Source: an uncultured Odoribacter sp.
GTDB taxonomy: Bacteria; Bacteroidota; Bacteroidia; Bacteroidales; Marinifilaceae
Direction of reading: 5' to 3'
Length of the DNA stretch: 61,481 nucleotides
Assembly: GCA_900544025.1 (NCBI GenBank)
Contig: UQTM01000013.1
Coordinates: 1-61,481 of the forward strand
Shown here: piece by piece, positions 24,202 through 33,406 of the stretch
Numbering within the stretch: position 1 is the stretch's first letter
Layout: the number at the start of each line of letters is the position of its first letter
Made by a program: the position numbers and the translations under genes
Notes under the pieces: model-generated
The model's database searches: none
Told to the model about the DNA's origin: nothing
What the model saw: only the letters and a program-made list of their open reading frames with translations

Positions 24202-25140
24202 ATGTCAGACCTTTCCGAAGTTAAAATTTTTACCGGGGAAAACAGCAAATATATTGCTGAAAACATCGCTAAATCGCTTGATTTAGAATTAGGTAAAAAA
24301 ACTTTATTACATTTCAGCGACGGGGAATTTGCAACAGCGTATGATGAAACCGTAAGAGGTGATCATGTTTTCATCGTACAATCCACCTTCCCGCCCAGTG
24401 ACAACCTTATGGAGTTGCTCATGATGATCGATGCAGCAAAGAGAGCCTCCGCATACAAAGTATGCGCTGTGATTCCGTATTTCGGTTTTGCCCGTCAGGA
24501 CAGAAAAGATCGCCCCAGAGTGGCTATCGGTGCTAAACTTGTGGCAAACTTATTGTGCGCGGCAGGTGTCGATCGGATTATGACCATGGACTTACACGCC
24601 GACCAGATTCAGGGATTTTTCGACATTCCTGTCGATCATCTTTACGGTTCGACGGTGCTGGCTCCTTATATCCGTTCTCTGAAACTCGAAAATCTGGCGA
24701 TCGCCTCTCCGGATATAGGTGGTTCGAAACGGGCGAATTCATGGGCTAAGTTCTTTGATTCAGGTCTGGTGATTTGTCACAAAACCCGTGAAAGACCGAA
24801 TGAAGTGGCCGATATGAAGGTGATAGGCGATGTAAAAGGCAAAAATGTCGTGATTGTCGATGACATGATCGATACCGCCGGAACGATCTGTAAAGCAGCA
24901 GGAATCCTGAAAAGCAAAGGAGCTCTCAGCGTAAGAGCGGTTGCCACTCACGCCGTACTTTCCGGTTCTGCTTATGAAAGAATAGAGAAATCGGAACTCG
25001 ATGAAGTTGTATTCACGGATTCTATTCCGATAAAAAGTACCTGCCCGAAAATCAGAGTGATCTCTGTGGCAGAAATGTTTGCAGAAACTATCCGTAATGT
25101 AGTGGATCACAAATCGATCAGCGACCATTTCATCCTGTAA
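24202..25140 (+). CDS. prs: Ribose-phosphate pyrophosphokinase
   Basis: The 312-residue enzyme makes PRPP from ribose 5-phosphate and ATP for purine, pyrimidine, histidine and NAD synthesis. It shows IPYFGFARQDRK, MDLHADQIQGFFDIPVDHLY and the PRPP-binding VVIVDDMIDTAGT. Length is normal. A strong terminator follows. Confidence 0.97.
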   Translation: MSDLSEVKIFTGENSKYIAENIAKSLDLELGKKTLLHFSDGEFATAYDETVRGDHVFIVQSTFPPSDNLMELLMMIDAAKRASAYKVCAVIPYFGFARQDRKDRPRVAIGAKLVANLLCAAGVDRIMTMDLHADQIQGFFDIPVDHLYGSTVLAPYIRSLKLENLAIASPDIGGSKRANSWAKFFDSGLVICHKTRERPNEVADMKVIGDVKGKNVVIVDDMIDTAGTICKAAGILKSKGALSVRAVATHAVLSGSAYERIEKSELDEVVFTDSIPIKSTCPKIRVISVAEMFAETIRNVVDHKSISDHFIL

Positions 25141-25160
25141 TACGGATATTACGATAAAGA

Positions 25161-25188
25161 AAAAGCGAAGCTTAAAAGCTTCGCTTTT
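25161..25188 (+). terminator. Terminator of prs
   Basis: A 12-bp stem (25161-25172 with 25177-25188) with loop TAAA and a run of eight T. Confidence 0.9.
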
Positions 25189-25207
25189 TTTTATCTCGTA
25201 TTATTCA

Positions 25208-25215
25208 TAATTTTG
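25208..25215 (+). promoter_or_regulatory. -7 promoter element of CCC1-fusion gene
   Basis: TAATTTTG fits TAnnTTTG, 17 bases before the ATG. Confidence 0.55.
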
Positions 25216-25232
25216 TAAGAAAACCTACAAAC

Positions 25233-26105
25233 ATGACTCCCGAAGAAATTAGGAAAATACTCGAATTCCAGGCAAACGAAATTACCGAACATCATATCTA
25301 CGGCAAATTGGCCGTCCTCCAAAAGAGTGAGCATAATCAACAGATCTTAAAAGAACTATCGGCCGAAGAGCTGAAACATTACAATCTATTAAAAAAATAT
25401 ACAAACCGGGACCCCAAACCTCACCTATTCAGAATATGGTTTTATGTGTGGTTAGCACGACTTTTCGGACTGACTTTCAGCTTAAAATTAATGGAGCAGG
25501 GCGAAGTGCTGGCTCAGGACAGCTACCGGAATTGCGAGGGTGATATCCTGACGGATCTTCAAAAAATGGCCGATGACGAAGAGATTCATGAACAAAAGCT
25601 AATCGAACTGATCGATGAAGAAGGGCTGAATTATATGGGAGCTGTCGTGCTGGGACTGAATGATGCCCTGGTTGAATTCACAGGAGCTTTAGCAGGTTAT
25701 TCCTTTGCTTTACAACAACCCAAATTAGTGGCCTTGACAGGAGCCATCACCGGGATCGCCGCTGCCTTGTCTATGGCTGCTTCGGAATACCTTTCTATCC
25801 GTACCGAAAAAACAAAAGATAAGAATGCACTGAAAGCCGCCGTTTATACCGGAATCACTTATATTATCACGGTTACCGTATTGATCCTGCCTTTTATCTT
25901 GCTGAACAACGTTTACCTGGCCTTAGGGATATGCCTGTTCGGAGCATTAGTCGTTATCGCCATTTTCAATTATTATTATTCCATCGTTAAAACGGAAAGT
26001 TTCAAACGGCGGTTTACAGAAATGGCGGTGATCAGTATGAGTATTGCCGCGATCAGTTTCCTGATCGGTTATGCTTTACGTATGTTAACAGGAATCGATC
26101 TATAA
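25233..26105 (+). CDS. Ferritin-like/VIT1-CCC1 fusion iron or manganese transporter
   Basis: The 290-residue protein joins a ferritin-like N-terminal domain (1-130), with ExxH-type residues such as EITEHHIYGKL and ADDEEIHEQKLI, to a VIT1/CCC1 membrane domain (133-290) with VLGLNDALVEFTGALAGY and AAALSMAASEYLSIRTE. Such MbfA-like fusions export iron or manganese, with the di-iron domain as sensor. It converges with a SPOR protein gene, with stop codons only 11 bases apart. Confidence 0.88.
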   Translation: MTPEEIRKILEFQANEITEHHIYGKLAVLQKSEHNQQILKELSAEELKHYNLLKKYTNRDPKPHLFRIWFYVWLARLFGLTFSLKLMEQGEVLAQDSYRNCEGDILTDLQKMADDEEIHEQKLIELIDEEGLNYMGAVVLGLNDALVEFTGALAGYSFALQQPKLVALTGAITGIAAALSMAASEYLSIRTEKTKDKNALKAAVYTGITYIITVTVLILPFILLNNVYLALGICLFGALVVIAIFNYYYSIVKTESFKRRFTEMAVISMSIAAISFLIGYALRMLTGIDL

Positions 26106-26118
26106 GATCGTTCCTGTT
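26087..26118. terminator. Convergent hairpin covering both stop codons
   Basis: AACAGGAA-T-CGATC pairs with GATCG-TTCCTGTT (13 pairs, one bulge) around loop TATAA, which holds the stop of the CCC1 fusion gene; the other arm reaches the opposing gene's stop. No clear T tract follows, so it may be an RNA-stability element rather than a terminator. Confidence 0.5.
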
Positions 26119-26512
26119 ATTTCACGGGATATACCCACGTTAATTCTTTTCCGGGTTCCTGTACCATGCGGTTCAATGCCGACTGAGCTTCCTGACGGGT
26201 TTCAAACCCTTCATAGGTCACCATATACAGATTATAGTACGGCATGATCTTAGAATTATATCCTTCGCTCACCAACCGTGCATTCAGATTATCGGCATTC
26301 GATTTCACCTTAAAGCATCCGGCTACCAGAAAATAATTCATTTCACGTACAACAGGTTTCGGCTCTTCTTTCACTTCCGGTACCGGAGCGGGAGCGGGAG
26401 TTGTTTCGGCAATCTCTGTTTTGGGGGCTTCTATTGTCGCCGTCTTCTTTTTCTTACAGGAAGAAAGTGAAAACAAGAAAGAAAGCGCTACTAAAATAAC
26501 AATCGTTCTCAT
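26117..26512 (-). CDS. SPOR-domain lipoprotein
   Basis: The 131-residue protein has a lipobox LSSC at residue 16-19 followed by four lysines, a proline-rich linker (APAPVPEVKEEPKPV) and a C-terminal SPOR domain (YFLVAGCFKVKSNADNLNAR to the end). SPOR domains bind denuded glycan at the division site. The lysine-rich mature N-terminus suggests a periplasmic, not surface, location. A second SPOR lipoprotein lies at 48230. Confidence 0.88.
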   Translation of the reverse strand: MRTIVILVALSFLFSLSSCKKKKTATIEAPKTEIAETTPAPAPVPEVKEEPKPVVREMNYFLVAGCFKVKSNADNLNARLVSEGYNSKIMPYYNLYMVTYEGFETRQEAQSALNRMVQEPGKELTWVYPVK

Positions 26513-26630
26513 AATTTTTCCGATTTGATTTCTATCTCATACGTATTTATGCGGGTAAAGATAATACTATAAAACAATTTTAACAACTGTAAAAGCTGTA
26601 AATTCAGGAACAGCAGCCGGATACCTCCCG

Positions 26631-28085
26631 CTATGGCATTGTTTTCCCGCTTTGGCGATCCCGAATCAGGAACAAACCGGTAAAACAAAGCAAGCCGTTC
26701 AATAACAATATTTCAAAGCCAAAACGGTATCCCCACAACCATTCTTCCGAATAGCAATTGATCAGATAGGACAAAACGGGAGAAAGCAGACAGATCAGAG
26801 GTAAATACTTCTCTTTCACCTGATAATGAGTGCATAGCCCAAATGCGAATAGTCCTAAAATAGGCCCGTAAGTGTATCCGACGGCCTTTAACACCACCGT
26901 AACCACACTGCTGTTATTCAATTCCCGGAAAAGTACAATCACCAAAAACATCAAAAAGGAAAAAGCGATGTGCACCAGCATCCGTTTTTTTCTTTGTCCG
27001 GCATCTTTCGGGTCGATTCTTAAAAAATCGATACAAAATGAAGTGGTCAGAGAAGTCAGGGAAGAATCCACCGAAGAATAAGCAGCAGCCGTTATTCCCA
27101 GCAAAAAAAACAGGCCGGCAACCACTCCAAAATATTGAAGCGACAAAAAGGCAAATACATCATCCGATTTTTCCGGTAGAGAAATTCCTTTATCGGCAGC
27201 AAAAATATAAAGCAAAGCACCTAACGACAGGAAAAGCACATTGGTCACGAGAAACAGAAAAGAGAAAGAGAACATATTCGCTTTACAATCTTTCAGGGTG
27301 CGGCAAGTCAGGCTCTTCTGCATAATATTCTGATCGAGCCCGTTGATCGAAACGGTGATCGCCATTCCCGCCACCAGTTGTTTCCAAACATTGTGCCCGG
27401 AGCACCAATCGAAATCGAACACCCTCGAAAATTCACTCTCACGAATTGCCGAAGCCGCTCCGGAAAAATCGAGATCCAAAGCACGGCAAATCACCACAAT
27501 AGTCAAAATCACCGACACCAGCATGAAAACCGTCTGCAAAGTATCTGTCCAAACAATCGTCTTGATGCCTCCCCTCACCGTATAAACCCACACCAGGCAA
27601 ATCGTAATGAACACCGTCACGGCAAACGGGATTCCCACAGCATCGAACACGGCCAGCTGTAACACTCCGACAACTAAGAACAAACGCAGGGAAGCACCTA
27701 CCAATTGCGAAACAATAAAGAAAAACGACCCGGATAAGCGTGCTTTTTCACCGAAACGGGTTCCCAGCCAGGAATAAATCGACACCAGATTCAATTTGTA
27801 AAACAAGGGGATCAATATCAAGGCTATCACCACATAACCGATACAATTCCCGATGACAAGAGGCAGATAAGTCCAGCCGCTATTTCCCACTTCTCCGGGA
27901 ATCGATATAAAAGTCACTCCCGACAAAGAAGTGCCGATCATCCCGAATGCAACCAGGTACCAGGGAGAATTCCGGTTTGCCGTGAAAAAAGTTTCACTAT
28001 TGGAATGACGGGTGGTGAAATAACTCACCAATATCAGTAATCCAAAGTAAGAAAATATAATGAATAATACCAGGCTCGCCGCCAT
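26631..28085 (-). CDS. Sodium:solute symporter (SSS family)
   Basis: The 484-residue membrane protein has about 13 hydrophobic helices and SSS signatures: FFTANRNSPWYLVAFGMIGTS in its first loop and helix, GLDQNIMQKSL, and TAAAYSSVDSSLTSLTT. It takes up a solute with sodium; the solute (amino acid, sugar, sialic acid or other) cannot be told. I prefer the ATG at 28085 to a GTG at 28115, since the membrane helix starts right after it. Confidence 0.88.
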   Translation of the reverse strand: MAASLVLFIIFSYFGLLILVSYFTTRHSNSETFFTANRNSPWYLVAFGMIGTSLSGVTFISIPGEVGNSGWTYLPLVIGNCIGYVVIALILIPLFYKLNLVSIYSWLGTRFGEKARLSGSFFFIVSQLVGASLRLFLVVGVLQLAVFDAVGIPFAVTVFITICLVWVYTVRGGIKTIVWTDTLQTVFMLVSVILTIVVICRALDLDFSGAASAIRESEFSRVFDFDWCSGHNVWKQLVAGMAITVSINGLDQNIMQKSLTCRTLKDCKANMFSFSFLFLVTNVLFLSLGALLYIFAADKGISLPEKSDDVFAFLSLQYFGVVAGLFFLLGITAAAYSSVDSSLTSLTTSFCIDFLRIDPKDAGQRKKRMLVHIAFSFLMFLVIVLFRELNNSSVVTVVLKAVGYTYGPILGLFAFGLCTHYQVKEKYLPLICLLSPVLSYLINCYSEEWLWGYRFGFEILLLNGLLCFTGLFLIRDRQSGKTMP

Positions 28086-28207
28086 ATTCCCACGCTTTTG
28101 TAAATATATAATCACGCTGACGCACGAAAGTAAAGAATTTCCCGCAAGTTAAAAATTGAAAAATGACTTTTTATTCCTCGACTATTTACTTTTTATCTTT
28201 TACTTGT

Positions 28208-28215
28208 TACCTTTG
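28208..28215 (+). promoter_or_regulatory. -7 promoter element of leuS
   Basis: TACCTTTG fits TAnnTTTG, 36 bases before the ATG. Confidence 0.6.
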
Positions 28216-28251
28216 TGCCTCAAAATGAAATTATAAACAATAAACTGTACC

Positions 28252-31020
28252 ATGGAATACAATTTTAAGGACGTCGAGAAGAAATGGCAAAGCTACTGGA
28301 GAGAAAACCAGACCTACAAAGTAGATATTGATCCTTCAAAGCCGAAATATTACGTATTGGATATGTTTCCATATCCTTCCGGAGCAGGTTTGCATGTGGG
28401 TCACCCGCTCGGCTATATCGCTTCCGACATTTATTCCAGATACAAACGCCTGAAAGGCTTTAACGTGTTGCATCCGATGGGATACGACGCCTACGGGCTT
28501 CCTGCCGAGCAATATGCCATCCAAACCGGGCAGCATCCGGCAGTGACGACCGAAAAGAATATCGTCCGTTACCGGGAACAATTGGATAAAATCGGATTTT
28601 CTTTCGACTGGGACAGGGAAGTCAGAACCTGTGATCCCGGCTACTATAAATGGACACAATGGGCATTTATCGAAATGTTCAATCACTGGTTCGATAAAAA
28701 CACTCAAAAAGCAGAGCCCATCTCCCGGCTGGTAGAAATATTCCGGAAAGAAGGAAATAAAAATGTGAACGCAGTTGCCTCCGAGACGGCTGTTTTCACG
28801 GCAGACGAATGGAACGCCAAAAGCGATAAAGAAAAACAACTCACCCTGTTGAATTATCGTATCGCTTACCTTGCCGACACGATGGTAAACTGGTGTCCGC
28901 AATTAGGTACGGTGCTGGCAAACGACGAAGTGAAAGAAGGGCTTTCCGTACGGGGAGGCTACCCGGTAATACAGAAAAACATGCGCCAGTGGTCCTTGCG
29001 CGTTTCAGCCTATGCACAACGCTTGCTGGACGGCTTAGATCAAGTGGATTGGCCGGATTCTCTGAAAGATATTCAACGGAACTGGATCGGACGCTCGCAG
29101 GGAGCGGATGTCACTTTCGATGTTAAAGATTCCGATATCAAGCTCCAGATCTTTACCACCCGTCCCGACACGATTTACGGAGTCAGTTTCATGGTGTTGG
29201 CGCCCGAAAGCGATTACGTGAAGCAACTGACCACTTCCGGACAGGCCGGTGCAGTAGCCGAATATCTGGATTACGTATCGAAACGCACCGAACGCGAACG
29301 CCAAAGCGAAGTGAAAACGGTAACCGGAGTGTTCTCCGGCTCTTATGCCATTAATCCGTTTACCAACGAAGCGATTCCGGTGTGGATCAGCGAATATGTG
29401 CTGGCAGGTTACGGAACGGGAGCCATTATGGCCGTACCTGCACACGATAGCCGCGACTATGCTTTTGCCCGGAAATTCAATTTGCCGATCGTTCCGGTTA
29501 TCGATAATGGCCAGGGATGTGATCTTTCTGAAAGTTCTTACGATGCTAAAGAAGGAAAAATGATCAACAGCGGCATTATCGATGGCATGGAAGTGAAAGA
29601 CGCTATCAAATTCATTGCCGAAGAAGTTGAAAAAAGAGGGATCGGTAAAAGTAAAATCAATTACCGCTTACGCGATGCGATTTTCAGCCGCCAGCGCTAT
29701 TGGGGCGAACCGTTCCCGGTATATTACAAGGAAGATATTCCTTACATGCTGGACGAATCCAAATTGCCTTTGGAATTGCCGGAAATCGACAAATATTTAC
29801 CGACAGAGTCGGGCGAGCCTCCCTTGGGACGTGCTAAAAATTGGAAAACAGAGAACGGTTATCCTTTGGAACTGAATACCATGCCGGGATTTGCCGGATC
29901 GTCGGCCTATTTTCTCCGCTATATGGACCCGCACAACGACAAAGCGCTGGTCAGCAAAACAGCCAATGAATATTGGGGGAATGTCGATCTTTATATGGGA
30001 GGTGCGGAACATGCTACGGGACACTTGATTTATTCCCGTTTTTGGAACATGTTCTTATATGATTTAGGGATAATCTGCGAGCCGGAACCTTTCAAAAAGC
30101 TGATCAATCAGGGAATGATACAGGGACGGTCGAATTTCGTATATCGCATACAGGGAACGAATACCTTTGTCTCGGCAGGCCTGAAAGACCGGTATGAAAC
30201 AACCGAAATCCACGTAGATGTGAATATCGTGCGGAACGATGTTCTGGATACGGAAGCGTTCCGCAAATGGATGCCGGATTATGCCAATGCAGAATTTATT
30301 CTGGAAGACGGTAAATATATCTGTGGCTGGGCGATTGAAAAAATGTCGAAATCCATGTTCAACGTGGTAAATCCCGACGATATTATTGAAGAATTCGGAG
30401 CCGACACCCTTCGTTTATACGAAATGTTCCTCGGTCCGCTGGAAGCCCACAAACCCTGGGATACTCAGGGTATAGACGGGGTTTATAAATTCCTGCGGAA
30501 ATTCTGGCGTCTGTTCTTCAACGGAGAAGAATTTTGCGTAAGCGATGAAGCACCGGGAAAAGAAGAACTGAAAACATTGCACAAAACATTGAAAAAGATC
30601 GAATTCGACGTGGAGAATTTTTCTTTCAACACTTCAATCCCGGCCTTCATGATCTGTACCAATGAACTTACTGCCCTAAAATGTAACAAACGGGCGATTC
30701 TCGAACCTTTGGTCATCGCACTTGCCCCGTATGCACCTCATATTGCCGAAGAATTATGGCATTTATTGGGACACAACGACAGCGTGACGGTAACCACTTT
30801 CCCCCAATGGGATGAAAAATACCTTACCGAAGATTCTTTCGAATATCCGGTATCGTTCAACGGTAAAGTTCGCTTCAAATTATCGATGCCTTCGACCGCC
30901 ACACAGGCAGATATCGAAGCTGCGGTAAAAGCAGCCCCGGAAGCGGCCAAATGGCTGGAAGGTAAAGAAATCCGAAAGATGATCATCGTACCGAAGAAAA
31001 TCGTAAACGTCGTGATTTAA
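28252..31020 (+). CDS. leuS: Leucine-tRNA ligase
   Basis: The 922-residue class I synthetase has the HIGH element GLHVGHPLGY, the editing domain with TTRPDTIYGV and GTGAIMAVPAHDSRD, and the KMSKS signature in EKMSKSMFNVVNPDD, followed by an anticodon-binding helical region. Length is slightly above the usual 860-930. Stand-alone gene with its own promoter and terminator. Confidence 0.98.
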   Translation: MEYNFKDVEKKWQSYWRENQTYKVDIDPSKPKYYVLDMFPYPSGAGLHVGHPLGYIASDIYSRYKRLKGFNVLHPMGYDAYGLPAEQYAIQTGQHPAVTTEKNIVRYREQLDKIGFSFDWDREVRTCDPGYYKWTQWAFIEMFNHWFDKNTQKAEPISRLVEIFRKEGNKNVNAVASETAVFTADEWNAKSDKEKQLTLLNYRIAYLADTMVNWCPQLGTVLANDEVKEGLSVRGGYPVIQKNMRQWSLRVSAYAQRLLDGLDQVDWPDSLKDIQRNWIGRSQGADVTFDVKDSDIKLQIFTTRPDTIYGVSFMVLAPESDYVKQLTTSGQAGAVAEYLDYVSKRTERERQSEVKTVTGVFSGSYAINPFTNEAIPVWISEYVLAGYGTGAIMAVPAHDSRDYAFARKFNLPIVPVIDNGQGCDLSESSYDAKEGKMINSGIIDGMEVKDAIKFIAEEVEKRGIGKSKINYRLRDAIFSRQRYWGEPFPVYYKEDIPYMLDESKLPLELPEIDKYLPTESGEPPLGRAKNWKTENGYPLELNTMPGFAGSSAYFLRYMDPHNDKALVSKTANEYWGNVDLYMGGAEHATGHLIYSRFWNMFLYDLGIICEPEPFKKLINQGMIQGRSNFVYRIQGTNTFVSAGLKDRYETTEIHVDVNIVRNDVLDTEAFRKWMPDYANAEFILEDGKYICGWAIEKMSKSMFNVVNPDDIIEEFGADTLRLYEMFLGPLEAHKPWDTQGIDGVYKFLRKFWRLFFNGEEFCVSDEAPGKEELKTLHKTLKKIEFDVENFSFNTSIPAFMICTNELTALKCNKRAILEPLVIALAPYAPHIAEELWHLLGHNDSVTVTTFPQWDEKYLTEDSFEYPVSFNGKVRFKLSMPSTATQADIEAAVKAAPEAAKWLEGKEIRKMIIVPKKIVNVVI

Positions 31021-31041
31021 ATCTTACGGACATTCAAATAA

Positions 31042-31069
31042 AAAAGGCATCCCCATCAGGATGCCTTTT
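31042..31069 (+). terminator. Terminator of leuS
   Basis: An 11-bp stem AAAAGGCATCC/GGATGCCTTTT (31042-31052 with 31059-31069), followed by ATTTTTATC. Confidence 0.9.
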
Positions 31070-31266
31070 ATTTTTATCGGGAAATTACACAAAACGGATT
31101 AAAATATCCACTCCCGGTTTAAAGTAGGTTTCAAAATACCTCATTCAGCTTTCACAATTCTATTTCAATAAAGATTCCTCTATTTAAACCTTTTAAGGCC
31201 TTTTAAACAAATCCTTTTTCAACGACATAGAAAATCCTTTCAAGCCACTTTTATGCGTTTAAAAAG

Positions 31267-31665
31267 CTATTTAGAGGTATCGGTGCCTGTGCTTCTATCT
31301 TTACGGGCATTGGGAACAATGAAAATCACGCTGCATGTTCCGATAATCCCCAATATGAATAAAAGAATCCTGGCATGAGAATTTTCTATAAAACAAAAAA
31401 CCGACAGACAAATCATTCCCCACATACAGGCAATGGAAATCAATTTCGAAAGAAGCCCTACCCCCTGCCGCGATTCGTAATGGCGTATGTACTTTCCCAG
31501 CCAGCGGGATCGATGAAGCCAGTCGTGAAGCCTTTTCGAACTCTTATAAAATAGCCAGGAGCTCAACAATAAGAAAGGAGTCGTGGGTAAGCCGGGAACA
31601 AAAATTCCGATAATTCCTAACACGATTGAAATAATCCCAATGACAATATATAATGTTTTACGCAT
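31267..31665 (-). CDS. DUF454 (YbaN-like) inner-membrane protein
   Basis: The 132-residue protein has four membrane segments and the DUF454 signature GIFVPGLPTTPFLLLSSWLF, then RWLGKYIRHYE. Family members have no established role. It starts 20 bases after the Dus stop on the same strand and is probably co-transcribed with it. Confidence 0.88.
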   Translation of the reverse strand: MRKTLYIVIGIISIVLGIIGIFVPGLPTTPFLLLSSWLFYKSSKRLHDWLHRSRWLGKYIRHYESRQGVGLLSKLISIACMWGMICLSVFCFIENSHARILLFILGIIGTCSVIFIVPNARKDRSTGTDTSK

Positions 31666-31685
31666 CGTTTTTACAAAATAGAAGA

Positions 31686-32636
31686 TTACCGCCCAAAGAC
31701 GGAATTTACCACAGAAATATAGTCAGCCAATTTACTCGATTTTTTAATTTTTTTCAAAGCTTTCCGGTCTGTCTCCGGCAAAAAGTATTCCCACAAAGTT
31801 TTCATCTTCGTCAAAAGCTGATTTTCCCCCTGAAGACGTTCCGAATAGGCCGAAAACAGGGCTTCATGAAAGCCGGAAAGGAGTGACATACGTTTTTTTT
31901 CAGTAAAGGTTTCATTTTTCATCCATTCTTTTGCCAGCAAGGGCGAAGAAATCAATCCACGTCCTATAGACACCCCTCTGAGCAATGGAAATTCCGTTAA
32001 GATTTGCTTACATTCTTCCACTTTTTTCAAATCACCGTTATAAAAAAGCGGATGCTTACAAACCTCATAAAAATGCCGGAAAGCTCCGATGTCCGGCACG
32101 CCTTTATATTGCTGCTTGCCCAATCTGGCATGAAGTGTGACGTGGCTTAGGCGAAGATTATTTATTATATCTACCAGCACCATACATTCGCGCGCATTTT
32201 CCCAGCCCAAACGTAATTTTAACGAAAATTCTATTTGCGGATACTCTTTCAGGGTTTCCAGAACTTCACCCACCAGTTCCGGATAAGGCAGCATACCGGC
32301 TCCTTTTTTCTTTCCGGCTATCATCGGAAAAGGACAACCCATATTGATATCGGCCGCTCTGTAACCTTTAGACGACAAAAGCTCCGCCAGCAAACGAAAT
32401 TCTTCCGGAGATCCGGGCAATATCTGGGGAATCAGCCGGGAAACGGTATTATTCTCCGGTTCCATATCCCTAAGGTCACGATTCCTGAATGTATTTTTCC
32501 CCTCCACCCGGATAAAAGGCGTATAATAAGCCGTTACTCCTCCGAAGAAGCGGTCATAAGCATTTCTGAAAATCGCATCCGTATAGCCTTGCAAAGGGGC
32601 AAAATGAAGCTCATAAGGACTATTTGTATCTTCCAT
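31686..32636 (-). CDS. tRNA-dihydrouridine synthase family protein
   Basis: The 316-residue flavoprotein has the Dus barrel: APLQGYTDAIFRNAY (FMN binding), ADINMGCPFPMIAGKKKGAG with the catalytic cysteine, KLRLGW, LHARLGKQQYKG and GVSIGRGLISSP. It reduces uridine to dihydrouridine in tRNA; which position is unclear. It has a -7 box (TACCTTTG, 32656-32663) 19 bases upstream. Confidence 0.9.
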   Translation of the reverse strand: MEDTNSPYELHFAPLQGYTDAIFRNAYDRFFGGVTAYYTPFIRVEGKNTFRNRDLRDMEPENNTVSRLIPQILPGSPEEFRLLAELLSSKGYRAADINMGCPFPMIAGKKKGAGMLPYPELVGEVLETLKEYPQIEFSLKLRLGWENARECMVLVDIINNLRLSHVTLHARLGKQQYKGVPDIGAFRHFYEVCKHPLFYNGDLKKVEECKQILTEFPLLRGVSIGRGLISSPLLAKEWMKNETFTEKKRMSLLSGFHEALFSAYSERLQGENQLLTKMKTLWEYFLPETDRKALKKIKKSSKLADYISVVNSVFGR

Positions 32637-32655
32637 TCTTTATTATTTTCATATC

Positions 32656-32663
32656 CAAAGGTA
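32656..32663 (-). promoter_or_regulatory. -7 promoter element of dus-DUF454
   Basis: TACCTTTG on the minus strand fits TAnnTTTG, 19 bases upstream of the ATG. Confidence 0.6.
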
Positions 32664-32769
32664 ACACAATCAAAAACTAAAATTGAAAAACACAAAACGA
32701 AAAATCAGAAATTATTCTTACTATTGCATTCCATACACGTATAAAGTCTATCATTTAAATTTTAATTTC

Positions 32770-33291
32770 ATGAAAAAATTATTCATTTTATCCACCCTGC
32801 TTCTGCTGTTTTTTGCAAGCCATGCCCAGGAAGACGACCGGGGATATATTGTAAAAGTCGGCGATCAGGCTCCGGATATCGACATCCTATATACAGACGG
32901 AACCCAAAAGAAACTATCCGATTTCCGGGGTAAAACGGTAATGCTCCAGTTCACGGCAAGCTGGTGCGGAGTGTGCCGGAAAGAAATGCCTTTCATTGAA
33001 AAGGACATTCAGCAAAAATACAAGGACGATCCGGACTTTGTGCTCATCGGCATCGATTTAAAGGAAAGCAAGGAAAAGACGATTCAGTTTGCTAAAGATT
33101 TAAAGATCACCTATCCCCTGACTCTCGATCCCGAAGGAAAATCCTTCTATTCCTATACAGCACAAGGGGCAGGCGTAACCCGGAATGTCATTATCGACAA
33201 AAACGGAAAGATCACATACCTCACCCGGCTTTATACACCGGAAGAATTTAACGGCATGTTACAGGAAATCAAAAAACAGGTCGGGCGATAA
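32770..33291 (+). CDS. TlpA-like thiol:disulfide oxidoreductase
   Basis: The 173-residue protein has a signal peptide (to about Q20), then a thioredoxin fold of the AhpC/TSA-TlpA type. The active site is WCGVC (C66, C69), and VTRNVIIDKNGKITYL follows the cis-proline region. It probably reduces periplasmic disulfides. The ATG at 32770 starts the signal peptide; a start at 32683 would put 29 unrelated residues before it. Confidence 0.9.
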   Translation: MKKLFILSTLLLLFFASHAQEDDRGYIVKVGDQAPDIDILYTDGTQKKLSDFRGKTVMLQFTASWCGVCRKEMPFIEKDIQQKYKDDPDFVLIGIDLKESKEKTIQFAKDLKITYPLTLDPEGKSFYSYTAQGAGVTRNVIIDKNGKITYLTRLYTPEEFNGMLQEIKKQVGR

Positions 33292-33363
33292 GACCTATCG
33301 GCATTCAAAACATTTCATCGCCGGCAGGCCTCCGATCTTAAATGCCTGCAAGAATAAAAACTA

Positions 33364-33391
33364 AAAATGCCCCCGAAACCGGGGGCATTTT
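33364..33391. terminator. Bidirectional terminator
   Basis: AAAATGCCCCC (33364-33374) pairs with GGGGGCATTTT (33381-33391), between the TlpA-like gene and the converging S41 protease gene; A/T-rich flanks on both sides. Confidence 0.9.
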
Positions 33392-33406
33392 ATATTTACC
33401 GATGAT

